Positions 1 to 8,700 of a DNA stretch of 43,479 nucleotides are shown here, one piece after another; positions within the stretch are counted from its first letter, which is position 1, and each line of letters begins with the position of its first letter. The stretch comes from Clostridia bacterium (GTDB lineage Bacteria; Bacillota; Clostridia; Christensenellales; Borkfalkiaceae): assembly GCA_021199295.1 (NCBI GenBank), contig JAJQII010000015.1, positions 1 through 43,479 of the forward strand. The letters run 5' to 3'. Below the pieces are notes generated by a model, which did not search any database, was not told the origin of the DNA, and saw only the letters and a program-made list of their open reading frames with translations. A program made the translations under genes and the position numbers.

Positions 1-2
1 CT

Positions 3-506
3 TATATACCCGTCGTGCAAAGCTCGCTTCTGCCGACAAAGCCAGCGGGGCTTTTACGCGAACACAGGTTATACCAGGCTGACTGGCTTATCCGTTTTTA
101 CGGCTTTGACGTAGACGAATTATGCGGCAGCGGAGAAAATCTGAGCGAAGAATACGATCCGAAATGTGCGTGGGCGCTAAGGAATATGCAGCTGTTCCCG
201 ATAGAAATAAACACAGCGCCGCTTGAAATGCTGCTGCGCGTACCGGGAATAGGCGCTAAAAGCGCCTACAAAATAACCGAGGCACGAAGATATACCAGAC
301 TCGGCTTTGATAATCTTGCAAAAATGCGCATAGTATTAAAGAGGGCAAAACATTTTATAACGTGCAACGGGAAATTTTACGGCTACGATAAAATAAACAA
401 TGTTAAAGCCGCCCTGCTTTTAGATACGCAAAAGAACGAAAACTGCCAGTTGTCGCTATTTTCCGAGCCTTGCACCGCTGTTTCTGCCCTTACGGGTGAA
501 CTATGA
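3..506 (+). CDS. Radical-SAM DNA repair/modification-type protein (TIGR03916-like), 5' partial
   Basis: The frame is open to the window edge, so the N-terminal radical-SAM core with its cluster cysteines lies outside; only the last ~167 residues are present. The visible part has the block LLREHRLYQADWLIRFYGF and a helix-hairpin-helix motif VPGIGAKSA (bases 240-266), a non-specific DNA-backbone binding motif. Both are typical of the C-terminus of the putative DNA modification/repair radical-SAM family. The stop codon overlaps the start of the next gene (ATGA, 503-506), so the two are translationally coupled. In this family the gene is normally paired with a DUF4130 protein, as here. The reaction is not established for the family. 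A GTG at 15 could mimic a start, but the family-like sequence upstream of it argues for an edge truncation. Confidence 0.85.
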   Translation, partial: YIPVVQSSLLPTKPAGLLREHRLYQADWLIRFYGFDVDELCGSGENLSEEYDPKCAWALRNMQLFPIEINTAPLEMLLRVPGIGAKSAYKITEARRYTRLGFDNLAKMRIVLKRAKHFITCNGKFYGYDKINNVKAALLLDTQKNENCQLSLFSEPCTAVSALTGEL

Positions 507-1228
507 TTATTTACGTAACTGACGGCAGCGCCGAAAGTTTTTTTACCGCCGTTTATTACGCATACAGCGGAAATTCTATTATAACGGGCAGCGATTACGT
601 ACAACTGACTATAGACAGCGAAGTTGTTTACGTAAAGCCTGAAAGCGATAAGGTTAAACGGGTAACGGCGAAAATAGACGGCATTGACGGCTACGCATTG
701 GGCGACATTGATATTATGCTCAGAAGCTGCGACAGCCTTAAAGAACAGACCGTGTTGGAGTATCTCCGCCTTATAGTAAAGGAAAACCGCCCTGTGAGAA
801 AAATGCTTTCCCACCCCGTGGTGATAGAAACTACCGATATTATAAATAAAGTAACGGGTGAAGCGCACAATATGAAGGGTTTTTTGCGGTTTATGGAAAC
901 GCAGAGCGGCGCGATGTACGCCCCGTACGCGCCAGACAACGACGTAACCGAGCTAATTGTGCCGCATTTTACGGCAAGATTAGGCAAGACAAAATTCGCC
1001 ATACACGACTTAAAGCGAAAAAAAGCGGCTTTGTACGACGGTAACGACTGGTTTATGGCAAACGTCGGCGAAGCCGAGGTTTACCTGTCGGAATATGAAA
1101 AAACGTTTGAAGGGCTGTGGAAAAAATATTACGCGAGCGTAACCCTTGCCGAACGCCCGCACGAAAAACAAATGAAGGGCTATATGCCTGTACGCTACTG
1201 GAAATATATGCCAGAAAAATATTCGTAA
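503..1228 (+). CDS. DUF4130 / TIGR03915 putative DNA metabolism protein
   Basis: A 241-residue protein whose C-terminal two thirds match DUF4130: FLRF (127-130), YAPYAPDND (139-147), PHF (154-156), IHD (167-169) and RYWKYMPE (231-238). The N-terminal ~80 residues form the linker part seen in the TIGR03915 family. Proteins of this type occur almost only beside a radical-SAM partner and are thought to be uracil-DNA-glycosylase-like, but activity is inferred. The start ATG at 503 overlaps the upstream stop by 4 nt, supporting a complex or shared pathway with that partner. It ends at TAA 1226-1228, inside the first bases of a terminator stem. Confidence 0.85.
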   Translation: MIIYVTDGSAESFFTAVYYAYSGNSIITGSDYVQLTIDSEVVYVKPESDKVKRVTAKIDGIDGYALGDIDIMLRSCDSLKEQTVLEYLRLIVKENRPVRKMLSHPVVIETTDIINKVTGEAHNMKGFLRFMETQSGAMYAPYAPDNDVTELIVPHFTARLGKTKFAIHDLKRKKAALYDGNDWFMANVGEAEVYLSEYEKTFEGLWKKYYASVTLAERPHEKQMKGYMPVRYWKYMPEKYS

Positions 1229-1255
1229 AGGCGCGTTCAGCCGAACGCGCCTTTA
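1226..1255 (+). terminator. Bidirectional intrinsic terminator
   Basis: A perfect 13-bp inverted repeat (arms 1226-1238 and 1243-1255, loop AGCC) lies between two convergent genes. It is followed by AT-rich sequence on both sides (TATTTATA on plus, ACGAATATTTTT on minus). The stop codon of the DUF4130 gene forms the base of the stem. Confidence 0.75.
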
Positions 1256-1265
1256 TATTTATATA

Positions 1266-2108
1266 TTATTTCTTTTCGTTTAAAAGTTCGTCTACCTTGC
1301 CAAAGAAATCAACAAGATAATTGTTTGTATCTTCCGCCTCTATCGTGCCCTTGTCGGCAGCCATGGTAAGCGTCTGGTCTATGGGAACTTTGGCAACAAG
1401 GGGAATACCGTGTTCAAGCGCCACAGAATCGGCAATGCTCTCACCGAAAACATTTATCTTTCTGCCGCAATCAGGGCAAGTAAGATAGCTCATATTTTCC
1501 ACAATACCCAGAATGGGAATATTCATCATCGCTGCCATTTTAACAGCCTTAGAAACTATCATGCCCACTAAATCCTGAGGAGTTGTGACTACTATTATAC
1601 CATCCAAAGGAATACTTTGGAAAAGCGTAAGGGGAACGTCGCCCGTGCCAGGTGGCATATCCACAAACATATAGTCTACTCCCGACCAGATAACATCAGT
1701 CCAGAACTGCTGTACAGTACCTGAAATAAGCGAACCACGCCATATTACGGGGTCGTCTTCGTTTTCCAGAAGAAGGTTCATACTCATAAGCTGCACGCCA
1801 TTTTGGCTGACTACGGGATAAATACCCAATTCATCGCCGCGGGCTCTCTCGTGCATGCCGAACATTTTAGGTATGGAAGGACCTGTTATATCAGCATCCA
1901 TCACCGCCGTTACATAACCCTTTGACTGTGAAGCCGCCGCAAGCAATGCGCAAGTCATAGATTTGCCTACGCCGCCTTTGCCGCTTACTACCGCAATTAC
2001 GCGCCTTATGTCGCTCATTGCATGGGGCTTTTTCTTAAGGTCAGGCTTTTCCCTCGAGGAGCAGTCAGCGCTGCATGAACTGCAGTCGTGTGAACAATTT
2101 TCTGCCAT
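1266..2108 (-). CDS. Mrp/NBP35-family iron-sulfur cluster carrier ATPase
   Basis: A 280-residue P-loop ATPase of the Mrp/ApbC/NBP35 family, which assembles [4Fe-4S] clusters and passes them to apo-proteins in the cytoplasm. Seen: deviant Walker A GKGGVGKS (43-50), DADITGPS (71-78), PPGTGD (152-157) and the CPDC pair (211-214) that bridges a cluster between subunits. The N-terminus carries a second cysteine cluster (C5, C9, C12, C16), as in NBP35-type members. It has an AAAGGAG-type ribosome site and its own promoter. Clients could include the window's Fe-S enzymes (fumarase, PFL-activating enzyme, the radical-SAM protein); that link is inference. Confidence 0.92.
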   Translation of the reverse strand: MAENCSHDCSSCSADCSSREKPDLKKKPHAMSDIRRVIAVVSGKGGVGKSMTCALLAAASQSKGYVTAVMDADITGPSIPKMFGMHERARGDELGIYPVVSQNGVQLMSMNLLLENEDDPVIWRGSLISGTVQQFWTDVIWSGVDYMFVDMPPGTGDVPLTLFQSIPLDGIIVVTTPQDLVGMIVSKAVKMAAMMNIPILGIVENMSYLTCPDCGRKINVFGESIADSVALEHGIPLVAKVPIDQTLTMAADKGTIEAEDTNNYLVDFFGKVDELLNEKK

Positions 2109-2126
2109 AAAAATTATTTCTCCTTT

Positions 2127-2142
2127 AACACATTATTGTGTT
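2127..2142. promoter_or_regulatory. Inverted repeat in the mrp leader
   Basis: AACACA-TTAT-TGTGTT, 6-bp arms and 4-nt spacer, lies just upstream of the mrp ribosome site in the transcribed leader. It could be an operator or a small mRNA hairpin. Nothing identifies the factor. Confidence 0.3.
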
Positions 2143-2152
2143 TACCTGAAAC

Positions 2153-2181
2153 ATTTTAAAATATAAGCGGCAAAAAGTCAA
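2153..2181 (-). promoter_or_regulatory. Sigma-A-type promoter of mrp
   Basis: On the minus strand: -35 TTGACT (2176-2181), 17-bp spacer, -10 TAAAAT (2153-2158), giving a leader of roughly 40 nt before the mrp ATG. Confidence 0.7.
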
Positions 2182-2200
2182 GTTAATATTAAAATAACGC

Positions 2201-2229
2201 TTGCAAATATACAAAATATTTGTTAAAAT
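2201..2229 (+). promoter_or_regulatory. Promoter of the SRP RNA gene
   Basis: -35 TTGCAA (2201-2206), 17-bp spacer, -10 TAAAAT (2224-2229). Initiation about 7 nt later falls on the first base of the SRP RNA terminal helix. Confidence 0.75.
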
Positions 2230-2235
2230 AATTGT

Positions 2236-2502
2236 GCTGTGCTAAGTGGGGAGTCAGCGGTGCCCTGTACCAGCAATCCGCTACAGCTGGACTGAACATC
2301 TCTCCCGACGCAGCAGATGGAAGGCCGCGCCGTATAAGGGGCGTTGATAGCAAGGTCTTATGCAACCGAGGGCTGCGAACCGTGTCAGGATAGGGATATA
2401 GCAGCACTAAACAGATTCCGAGGTGTGCCATAAGGTAGCTTTGCAGGAGTTACCTGTACGGTTTATCGCTTCGGTCTGCTACGGCAAAAGAGATTGCACA
2501 GC
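2236..2502 (+). ncRNA. ffs: Signal recognition particle RNA, large bacterial type
   Basis: About 267 nt, the size of the Bacillus/Clostridia SRP RNA with an Alu domain. The 5' end GCTGTGC (2236-2242) is exactly complementary to the 3' end GCACAGC (2496-2502). The Alu part has the conserved GGTGCCCTGTA and TCCGCT blocks. The Ffh-binding hairpin reads GTCAGG-ATA-GGGA-TAT-AGCAGC (about 2385-2405), with both conserved internal-loop strands intact. The closing stem is ATA/TAT instead of the usual TCC/GGA, and the loop is GGGA, still GNRA. The RNA scaffolds Ffh for co-translational membrane targeting. Seven T's follow directly (2503-2509). A reading frame of 80 codons on the other strand is a shadow. 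Confidence 0.93.
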
Positions 2503-2532
2503 TTTTTTTGTCAAAAATCTTCTTGTGAAGTA

Positions 2533-2576
2533 AAAAAAACACACCGCCGCAAAAATTGCGGCGGTGTGTTTTTTTA
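2533..2576. terminator. Strong bidirectional terminator between ffs and uppP
   Basis: A G/C-rich stem of at least 17 bp (CACACCGCCGC and its complement) with a 3-nt loop (2553-2555) and A/T tracts on both sides. It ends plus-strand transcription from ffs and minus-strand transcription from uppP, whose stop codon (2574-2576) lies at its edge. Confidence 0.85.
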
Positions 2577-3380
2577 CAGCCTGCCGCTTACCGTAAGGTA
2601 CGCGCACAGAACTGATAATATTAAAAGATAAACTATAAATGGAATGTAATTGCGTTTAGAAACGGCTTTAAGCATTAGCTTTATAGCTGCAAAACCTGAA
2701 AGTGCTGCCGCGACAACGCTTACCGCAACGCAGACGCCCAGATTGCCGCTTGCATTGGCAAAAGTTGCGGCAAGTTCCCCTCCTGCTATTCCCTTTACAA
2801 GCGAAATTAAAAAACTTCCTAATATAACGGGAATACTCATTAAGAACGAAAAGGTAGCTACCTCGTCGCTGTCTGCCCCGCCCAGCGTGCCCGCGGCTAT
2901 TGTAGAGCCGCTGCGGGAGATACCGGGGATTACCGCCACCGCCTGCGCAAGCCCCATCAAAGCCACATGCTTTTTACCGAGGGGAAGACTATTTTTTTTC
3001 TTTTTGGCGTAGATATGGGTTATTGTAAGCAACAGCGCCGTCGCCGCGAAACATATATATAAAAATCTGCCGCCGTAGAAAAACTCATCAATAACGTCAT
3101 CTAACAGAAGCCCCACCAAAGCGGCAGGTATGCTTGCAAAAACCAAATACCATAATTTTGTCCACGGACGTTTGAACAGGTTTAAAATATCTTTCCAATA
3201 CACCGCACACACGGCAAACAATGTGCCTATGTGAAGAATAATATCGAAAAACATATCCATCCCGGACAAATCTATATTAAATAAATTTTGCAAAAGCACG
3301 AGATGCCCGCTTGAAGAAACGGGCAAAAACTCTGTAAGCCCCTGCACTATTCCAAGAAGCAGTGCCTGTAAAACTGTCAT
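2574..3380 (-). CDS. uppP: Undecaprenyl-diphosphatase UppP (BacA family)
   Basis: A 268-residue polytopic membrane protein that dephosphorylates undecaprenyl pyrophosphate to recycle the lipid carrier for peptidoglycan; members give bacitracin tolerance. The two signature loops are present: LPVSSSGHL (19-27) and PGISRSGST (152-160), the latter with the catalytic-type Arg/Ser cluster. The length matches the family. It starts 25 nt after the stop of the upstream foldase lipoprotein gene, so the two are probably cotranscribed and share an envelope role. The Shine-Dalgarno site is weak, which suits coupling to upstream translation. Confidence 0.95.
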   Translation of the reverse strand: MTVLQALLLGIVQGLTEFLPVSSSGHLVLLQNLFNIDLSGMDMFFDIILHIGTLFAVCAVYWKDILNLFKRPWTKLWYLVFASIPAALVGLLLDDVIDEFFYGGRFLYICFAATALLLTITHIYAKKKKNSLPLGKKHVALMGLAQAVAVIPGISRSGSTIAAGTLGGADSDEVATFSFLMSIPVILGSFLISLVKGIAGGELAATFANASGNLGVCVAVSVVAAALSGFAAIKLMLKAVSKRNYIPFIVYLLILSVLCAYLTVSGRL

Positions 3381-3405
3381 ACAAAACCTATTGATTTATT
3401 ATAAT

Positions 3406-5661
3406 TTAGCTTGCAGTCGTTGTAAGCGAAGTAAGATCTTCGTACCTGTCTTCGTACATCGTTACGCAAGTGTCGTTATAATATTTTATTACAAGATTCT
3501 GCTGATATGCAGATGAAGCATTTTCAAGGTCGCTTGTCTTTAAAAGTTCGTAGAAGTTGTATTCGAACGTACCTTCCGTCGTAACCCTTGTCCAGTCAGG
3601 CGTATACGTATTGCTGCCAGCCGTAAGGGTAGCCGTAACGTAAATTATGTGCCAGCCGTAATCGGTAGCCACAACGCAGTAAGTACCAGCGCCCGTGCCA
3701 GATGCCGCCCTGTCTATAGCGTCTTTTGCGGCATATTCAAATTCAAGAACATAGCCCGAACTGCCTTCATCAGTGTAGTCAAGCGAATAACCCACGTAAG
3801 TAGAAAGGATTGAAGTATCTGTAGTGTACGCGTACTGCAATTCGTTTACGGCGCTCATAACTTTGTAATAGTTTGAATTTATGTTGGTAAGGTCTGCCAT
3901 AGAAAATTCTTCCGTACCGAAATCGACCTTGCCTGTAGCATAAATAAATTTACTGTAATCTATTACGCCGTCCGTCTCGCCGCTGTATCCGCTTGTAAAA
4001 TCAGCTTTTGTTCTGTTTTTATAGAAATCCTCTTTATTGTCATTATAGTATTTGATTGATACGACATCGTTGCCGCCCATTACCCAGTTAATATAGCCTC
4101 TAAATTCTCCAATCAGCCCCTCGATATCAAGCGTATTTGCGATTATCGTATATGTTTCGCCGTCGTCGTTTAATATAGCCGTACCGTTGAATGTGTACTT
4201 GCCGTAGTAATTTTCAAGTTCTTCGTACCTGCTGTTATTGGTCAGGTTATTTTCAAAGAAAAGCGTAGTACTGTTGCCGTAATAATAGTTAGTTGCGTCA
4301 AAGCCTGCGTCGCTGCCGTTTTCTTCCACATACAGATTATAATAATATTCGTACGCGTCAAAGCTGTAATCAACACCGCCGTTAAACCAGCTTGAGCGCT
4401 GGTCGGTTGTGGTTACCTCTTTAAGCAACTTGTTGCGCTGGAAGTAATATTCGTAGTCGTCTATGACATCGTTGGAAAGATCTGCCGAAAGCGCGGTAAG
4501 CTGTGAAGTCTGCGCAGCGCTGAACGGCGCGAGGATGTTATACACATAGCCAAACGTGCCGGTATCAGGCGTGTAAAGCAGGAAAGATGACGACGACATG
4601 TTGCTGAGTGCCGAAGAGAACGTATCGGCATCGTTAAAACCAGCCGTCTGCTGTGCCAGGAGTTCTTCGTACCTGCTCTTAACATATTCGTAGTTATTTG
4701 CAGACATATCTTCTTCGAGCCCGATCTCGTAAATTTCGTAGAAGTTAGAGACCACCTGCTCGCGCAAAAGGTCTAAATACTGGCTCTGCACATAGTTAAG
4801 CTCGTATACTTTTGTAGTATCCTCCCCGTCAAGGATAAGGTAGTTGGCATCAAGCACCTGTATATACTGGTTATAAGCATATGCACGGGAATAAATCGTA
4901 GAACCTTCCAGCTTGTCTTCGCTGTACTGGCCGCTCTGGTCTATAAGGTTACTTGAATATCCCGTATAAACGCCGTAGTCAAGGTTGCCGTTACTGTCTA
5001 CGGGGTAATAGTCGTCAACCTCGGTATCCACGTTTGTAGGCAGCGTTGCAGTAGAACTGTCGCTGTCGTCTTCGGTATCAAGGAAGTCCTCCTCGTAAGT
5101 ATCTATAGAGCTGTTTATAGACTTATAAAGGGTATACTCGCAAAGAAGCGAATAATCTATACTTGTGCCGTTTGCATCGTTGATAACGCCTGCCTGGTAT
5201 TCAAGCAACCATTTGTACAAATCCGTTTCTGATTCGAATGAATTAAACTTACTTTCTGCCTGCGAAGCACTGGTAATTGACGTGTAAGTTTCGTCGTTTA
5301 CCATTTCGTATAAGGTAGACATTACGGCATACTGTATAAGAATTTCGTTATTTACAAGCGCTTCGGCTATCTGCTCGAACGCTTCGCCGTATGTTGTAGT
5401 ACCGTCGCTTACGTAGGAATAACCTACGTTTACAAAGTAAGCTACAAGGTCGCGTTTAGAAATTTCTGTATTTGTAATAGCCCATGTATAGGCGCTGAGC
5501 GTACTGTCAAGCTCATCTGACTGGCTTATGTCTACCGTGGCAATAACCTGCTCCATATCCGCCTGCGTTACGGTTGATACAAGGCTGCACCCCGAAAGCA
5601 CCGTAGTGCCTGTTACGGCAGCAGCCGCCAGTAAACTTAAGATTTTTGTTCTTCTTTTCAT
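3406..5661 (-). CDS. SurA/PrsA-like peptidyl-prolyl isomerase lipoprotein
   Basis: About 751 residues. Start ATG at 5661 is chosen because GGAG lies 9 nt upstream and the protein then opens with a lipoprotein signal: MKRR, a hydrophobic run, and lipobox LSGC with Cys25. A longer frame to 5700 has no better support. The segment after the signal resembles a SurA-type N-terminal chaperone domain, and DYGWHIIYVT near the C-terminus matches the last strand of PpiC rotamases (normally FGYHII). The long middle is extremely rich in Tyr, Asp, Asn and Ser. Position after mfd is usual for Bacillota PrsA-type genes. Likely role: folding of exported proteins on the outer face of the membrane. Whether the isomerase site is active is uncertain. 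Confidence 0.75.
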   Translation of the reverse strand: MKRRTKILSLLAAAAVTGTTVLSGCSLVSTVTQADMEQVIATVDISQSDELDSTLSAYTWAITNTEISKRDLVAYFVNVGYSYVSDGTTTYGEAFEQIAEALVNNEILIQYAVMSTLYEMVNDETYTSITSASQAESKFNSFESETDLYKWLLEYQAGVINDANGTSIDYSLLCEYTLYKSINSSIDTYEEDFLDTEDDSDSSTATLPTNVDTEVDDYYPVDSNGNLDYGVYTGYSSNLIDQSGQYSEDKLEGSTIYSRAYAYNQYIQVLDANYLILDGEDTTKVYELNYVQSQYLDLLREQVVSNFYEIYEIGLEEDMSANNYEYVKSRYEELLAQQTAGFNDADTFSSALSNMSSSSFLLYTPDTGTFGYVYNILAPFSAAQTSQLTALSADLSNDVIDDYEYYFQRNKLLKEVTTTDQRSSWFNGGVDYSFDAYEYYYNLYVEENGSDAGFDATNYYYGNSTTLFFENNLTNNSRYEELENYYGKYTFNGTAILNDDGETYTIIANTLDIEGLIGEFRGYINWVMGGNDVVSIKYYNDNKEDFYKNRTKADFTSGYSGETDGVIDYSKFIYATGKVDFGTEEFSMADLTNINSNYYKVMSAVNELQYAYTTDTSILSTYVGYSLDYTDEGSSGYVLEFEYAAKDAIDRAASGTGAGTYCVVATDYGWHIIYVTATLTAGSNTYTPDWTRVTTEGTFEYNFYELLKTSDLENASSAYQQNLVIKYYNDTCVTMYEDRYEDLTSLTTTAS

Positions 5662-5717
5662 AAAAGTGTTCTCCGAACTTTTGCGTTCCCTTTTAAGCAC
5701 TATAAAGCACTTTAATC

Positions 5718-5746
5718 ATTATATAATAATTTAAGCGCGATAGCAA
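5718..5746 (-). promoter_or_regulatory. Promoter of the foldase lipoprotein gene
   Basis: Minus strand: -35 TTGCTA (5741-5746), 17-bp spacer, -10 TATAAT (5718-5723). It gives a ~50-nt leader containing a direct repeat AGTGCTT. It lies between mfd and the lipoprotein gene, so the latter need not depend on read-through. Confidence 0.7.
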
Positions 5747-5762
5747 ATCATTTTGCAAAAAT

Positions 5763-8700
5763 TTACGCAAAACTTACCGCCAATTTCAAAAAATTTGTCA
5801 TTTCTATCATAGTTTTTGCAGGATTAGCTTTGGGGCGGAATATTATTTTAGGCGAATTTGTCATAGATACTGATGTGTACGAAGCCGTTTTATCCATAGC
5901 GGCTTTTATACGCTTATCACCAAGGGTATCTATCGAGGCAAGCTCAAGCTCTGCTGCCGTCGAGCTTACCGTAATTTTACGTATGGAAAATTTAGCCGCG
6001 TAAGATTTAAGCACCGCGATGATCAGCAGGTTTAACACCTCGTCTGGCATAGCGCCGTAATTATCTTCTATAGAAAGGCACACACGCTTATAATCGGCAA
6101 CCGAACGTATTTCTGCAATCTGCTTGTAGCAGTCCATCCTGCCCGCGGTTGATTCAACGTAATTTTCAGGGATATACGCCGTTGCCTTAATATCGAGTTC
6201 GGCGGCAGTCTGTTTTTCGCCTGTAAGCTCCTCTTTAAGCAGTTTGGAATACAGTTCGTAACCTACTTTATCCATATGCCCGTGCTGTTCAGCGCCGAGC
6301 ACGTTGCCAGCCCCCCTTATTTCAAGGTCGCGCATGGCTATTTTAAAGCCTGAACCCAGTTCGGTGAACTGCATAATAGCTTTAAGCCTTGCCGACGCGT
6401 CTGAGGATAAAATTCTTTCGGGTTTATATGTAAAATAAGCGTGCGCCAGACGCGAGCTTCTGCCTACCCTTCCCCTCAGCTGGTACAGCTGTGATATGCC
6501 GAGCCTGTCGGCATCGATAACAATAATCGTGTTTGCGTTAGGAAGATCTATGCCGTTTTCTATTATCGTTGTCGTAACAAGAATGTTATGCTTGCCCTCG
6601 CAAAAGTCTATCATACTGCGTTCAAGCAAGTCTTTTTCCATCCTGCCGTGTATATAACATACCGATGCTTCCGGCATTATTGCCGCAACCTTAGCAGCAA
6701 AAGTCTGGATACTTTCTACCCTGTTGTATAATATAAATACCTGTCCGCCGCGGGAAAGTTCCCTTACGCAAGCATCGCGTATAAGCGTTTCGGTTTCCTC
6801 CACCACGTAAGTTTGCACGGGCAGACGCTTTCTTGGCGGGGTATTTATTGTGCTTATATCCCTTATGCCAGAAAGCGACATATGCAGCGTACGCGGTATG
6901 GGAGTTGCCGTCATGGTAAGGCAGTCTATATTATTTTTTATGTGCTTAATTTTTTCTTTATGTTCAACGCCGAAGCGCTGTTCCTCGTCTAAAACCAAAA
7001 GCCCGAGGTCATAAAACACCACGTCTTTAGAAAGCAGCCTGTGCGTTCCGATAAGTAAATCTATTTGACCGTTTGCAAGTTTTTTTAAAATTTCCTGCTG
7101 CTGCGATTGCGTTTTAAAGCGGGTAAGGCACTCTACCCTTACGCCGAATTCAGCAAACCTTTCGGTAGCCGTGGCGTAGTGCTGCTGGGCAAGAATTGTA
7201 CTCGGGCACATTATAACCGCCTGTTTGCCGCCAAGCACACACAGGTACACCGCCCTGAGTGCAACCTCTGTTTTACCGTACCCTACGTCACCGCAAAGCA
7301 ATCTGTCCATTACCTTGTCAGAGCACATATCCTCTTTAATTTCCTGTATGGAACTTAGCTGGTCGGGAGTTTCTTCGTATTTAAAAGCGTTTTCAAATTC
7401 TTCCATCATAACAGTGTTTTCGGGGAATGCGTAACCCTTTTTGGCACTACGCTCGGCATACAATTCCTTCAAATCAAATGCCAGCTTTTTAATAGAAGTC
7501 CTTACCCTTTCCTTAACGCGTTCAAAGTCAGCGCCGCCTATTTTTGATAGCGCGGGGTTTTCTTCGCCCACGTAGCGGGAAAGTATATCCATCTGCTCTA
7601 CAGGGACGTAAAGTATATCGCCGCCCTTGTATTCTACGCTGATATATTCCTTTATACCGTCGGTAGTTTCTATCTTTTTAGTTCCCGTTATTTTACCGAC
7701 GCCGTGCGTTTCGTGTACGGCGTACTGCCCTATCTCGGGGGCAGAGAACATATCGCCCCGCCTGCGGCGTATCCGCTTTGCTGCCGCCGACTTTGTATAT
7801 AAATCGGCACTGCCTATAATGGCAAGTTTATTTTCGTGTAAAATAATGCCGTGGGCAAGATTGCGCGAAGTGACGGCTATACCGCGAAGGGCTTCCAGCC
7901 TGTCGGGTACGGGATTTACAGGCAACCCCTCGTCAACAAGCAACTGCACCAGTTTATCCGTCCTGCCCTCGTCCCCGCTGTACACAAGCACGCGGTAACC
8001 GCCGCGAAGCCAGTTTTTAGCGTCTAAAATAAACTGGTCGAAAACGTTCAGGTAAGAGGGAACTGGCGTTGCCTTAAATTTATAAGTCTTTAAAGGCTGA
8101 AAGAAAAAAGTACTGCCGAAAAAGGTCTGCAGCGCCATAGCCCTGTAATTTTTAATTCCGTCAGAAATAAATTTTTGCGGGGCAATCTGGTTAAAACTGA
8201 AATCAAAGACCTCTCCACCTGCTTTTAATTCTTTAAAACGGTTAGCGTGTTCAGAATAAACACCCTCGATTTTATCGTTAATCTGCTTACATTCATCGAA
8301 AATTATCAACGTATCGGGCGAAATGACGTCAAATACCGTACGCGTAGTACTAAGTATCGGCATAAGATAACTTGCGCCTGCAAACTGAGAGCCTGTTTCA
8401 GCTTTGTTTTTTATGTCGTCTGCGATGGTCTGGGCCCGTCTGTAGGCTTTTATATCGGCAAAAGTTTTCAGCCCTTTGGAAAATGCCGAACTTATCACGG
8501 GCAAATCCTTCGGTGTTACTACGGCTTCAGCGGCAGAAATTACAGTAACCGAATTTACTTCAGGCAGACGGTCGCCCGTAACGGCATCGTAGGGGCGTAT
8601 CCGCTCTATCGTGTCACCGAAGAAATCTATACGTACAGGATTATCAGTATTTATGGGATAAATATCTAAAATATCTCCCCTTACGGCAAAACTGCCCTTT

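Noticed and set aside
1-14. Left contig end CTTATATACCC as another adapter remnant
   Set aside because: It resembles the mosaic end for only six bases, and the frame encodes residues that fit the radical-SAM family directly upstream of LLREHRLYQADW.
2189-2431. 80-codon reading frame opposite the SRP RNA
   Set aside because: It lies wholly over ffs on the other strand, has no ribosome site and no recognisable protein features.
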